Part shown: positions 6,337 through 6,988 of the stretch, in pieces
Position numbering within the stretch: the stretch's first letter is position 1
Layout: every line of letters starts with the position of its first letter
Assembly: GCA_003484585.1 (NCBI GenBank)
Contig: DNBZ01000254.1
Location: 3,040-10,027, forward strand
Source: Bacteroidota bacterium
GTDB taxonomy: Bacteria > Bacteroidota > Bacteroidia > NS11-12g > UBA9320
Reading direction: 5' to 3'
DNA length: 6,988 nt
Notes under the pieces: model-generated
What the model was told of the DNA's origin: nothing
Database searches by the model: none
What the model saw: only the letters and a program-made list of their open reading frames with translations
Translations under genes and position numbers: made by a program

Positions 6337-6988
6337 TTACTCTCGACCAAACAAACCTTGACCTCCATCTGCAACACTATCTTTCTTTAATAGTACTCTT
6401 TCACCTTTAAGATACCTATATGTATTTCTATACGTGAACTCTTTATCACTAGAAACTTCTGTTTCTTCTATTTCAATCAATGAGTCACCTACTATTTTAT
6501 AGTCTATAAATGTTGTCCCACCATAATAGAACGTTGCAGTGACTTTTTGACTTACTGAATCAACATATAAATTCGGAACCCCCTCGGAACCTCTAAGTTT
6601 AATTAGCCTTGAGGAAGCTGGATCCTGTAAGTATACATGAGAAAGTTCATTTGAACCTCTTACTCCAGTTCCTGCATGAAATTTCAAATCAAACAACCCG
6701 TCAAGATTGAAATCTATATAATCTGGCTCAGCCCAACCAACTGGTGTAAATAATGAATCAATCTTCTGAATTAATATTCCATCCTTAAATATCCTTATTG
6801 ATAACTCATCTTTAGAATAGATAGAGCTCACCTCAAGTCTAACTTTTTTTAGTGGAGAGTAAATTAAGCTATCCATATAAAATTCTCCTTCCATTCTAAC
6901 TTTATCTTGTACTTCAACTTCCTTTATTAACCCGGATAATACTGAATCTTTAGAAGAAGAAGAAGAGGCACACATGAAATAGTTGGGG
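6337..6988 (-). CDS. Putative lipoprotein/secreted protein with Ca2+-loop-like motif (XAC2610-like), 5' end beyond window
   Basis: The frame stays open to the right edge. The first ATG in the window (6975) gives 212 residues beginning MCASSSSSKDS. A Cys followed by a Ser run looks like the start of a mature lipoprotein, so the true start and signal peptide probably lie beyond 6988; the residues just before (PNYFM) do not make a clean lipobox. Numbered from that Met, DFNLDGLFD (88-96) is a DxNxDGxxD loop of the EF-hand or FG-GAP kind. It is followed by KFHAGTGVRGSNELSHVYLQDP and later a beta-rich stretch with TATFYYGGTTFIDYKIVGDSLIEIEE. That order (DGxxD, a Gly/Asn segment, a Y-L-DP strand, then a Tyr-rich strand) recalls the small XAC2610-related secreted proteins. 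The family link is a resemblance, not a firm call. The following gene starts 50 bases downstream on the same strand. Function is unknown; an envelope location is inferred. Confidence 0.62.
   Translation of the reverse strand, partial: PNYFMCASSSSSKDSVLSGLIKEVEVQDKVRMEGEFYMDSLIYSPLKKVRLEVSSIYSKDELSIRIFKDGILIQKIDSLFTPVGWAEPDYIDFNLDGLFDLKFHAGTGVRGSNELSHVYLQDPASSRLIKLRGSEGVPNLYVDSVSQKVTATFYYGGTTFIDYKIVGDSLIEIEETEVSSDKEFTYRNTYRYLKGERVLLKKDSVADGGQGLFGRE

Overview
The window looks like ordinary chromosome from a low-GC member of the Bacteroidota, most likely Flavobacteriia or a close relative. The clues are a secreted protein ending in a type IX secretion (T9SS) type A sorting domain, a GSCFA-domain protein, a Flavobacteriia-style mevalonate kinase next to a UbiA prenyltransferase, no Shine-Dalgarno-like sites before the starts, and one perfect match to the Bacteroidota -7 promoter element (TAnnTTTG). 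I see no tRNA, rRNA, insertion sequence, CRISPR array, phage gene or attachment site.

Plus-strand half (1-3832): the C-terminal part of a GSCFA-domain protein overlaps by ATGA with an RmlD-type extended SDR reductase, so the two are probably translated together. After a 62-base gap carrying the promoter candidate comes a 760-residue T9SS cargo protein: signal peptide, about six NHL-like repeats that should form a beta-propeller, several Ig/PKD-like modules, and the C-terminal sorting domain.

Minus-strand half (3834-6988, read right to left): a protein with a Ca2+-loop-like motif, cut by the window edge and perhaps a lipoprotein; a small protein with two membrane segments; a mevalonate kinase; and a UbiA-family prenyltransferase. 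The last two are 13 bases apart and form a sensible isoprenoid pair: the kinase feeds the mevalonate pathway to prenyl diphosphates, and the prenyltransferase uses one. The two halves converge at 3832/3834 with one base between stop codons.

Every stretch without a gene is under 120 bases. I did not find a convincing new multi-gene system. The points most worth a second look are the altered second aspartate motif of the prenyltransferase, its unknown acceptor, the GSCFA-SDR coupling, and the propeller-Ig-T9SS architecture.
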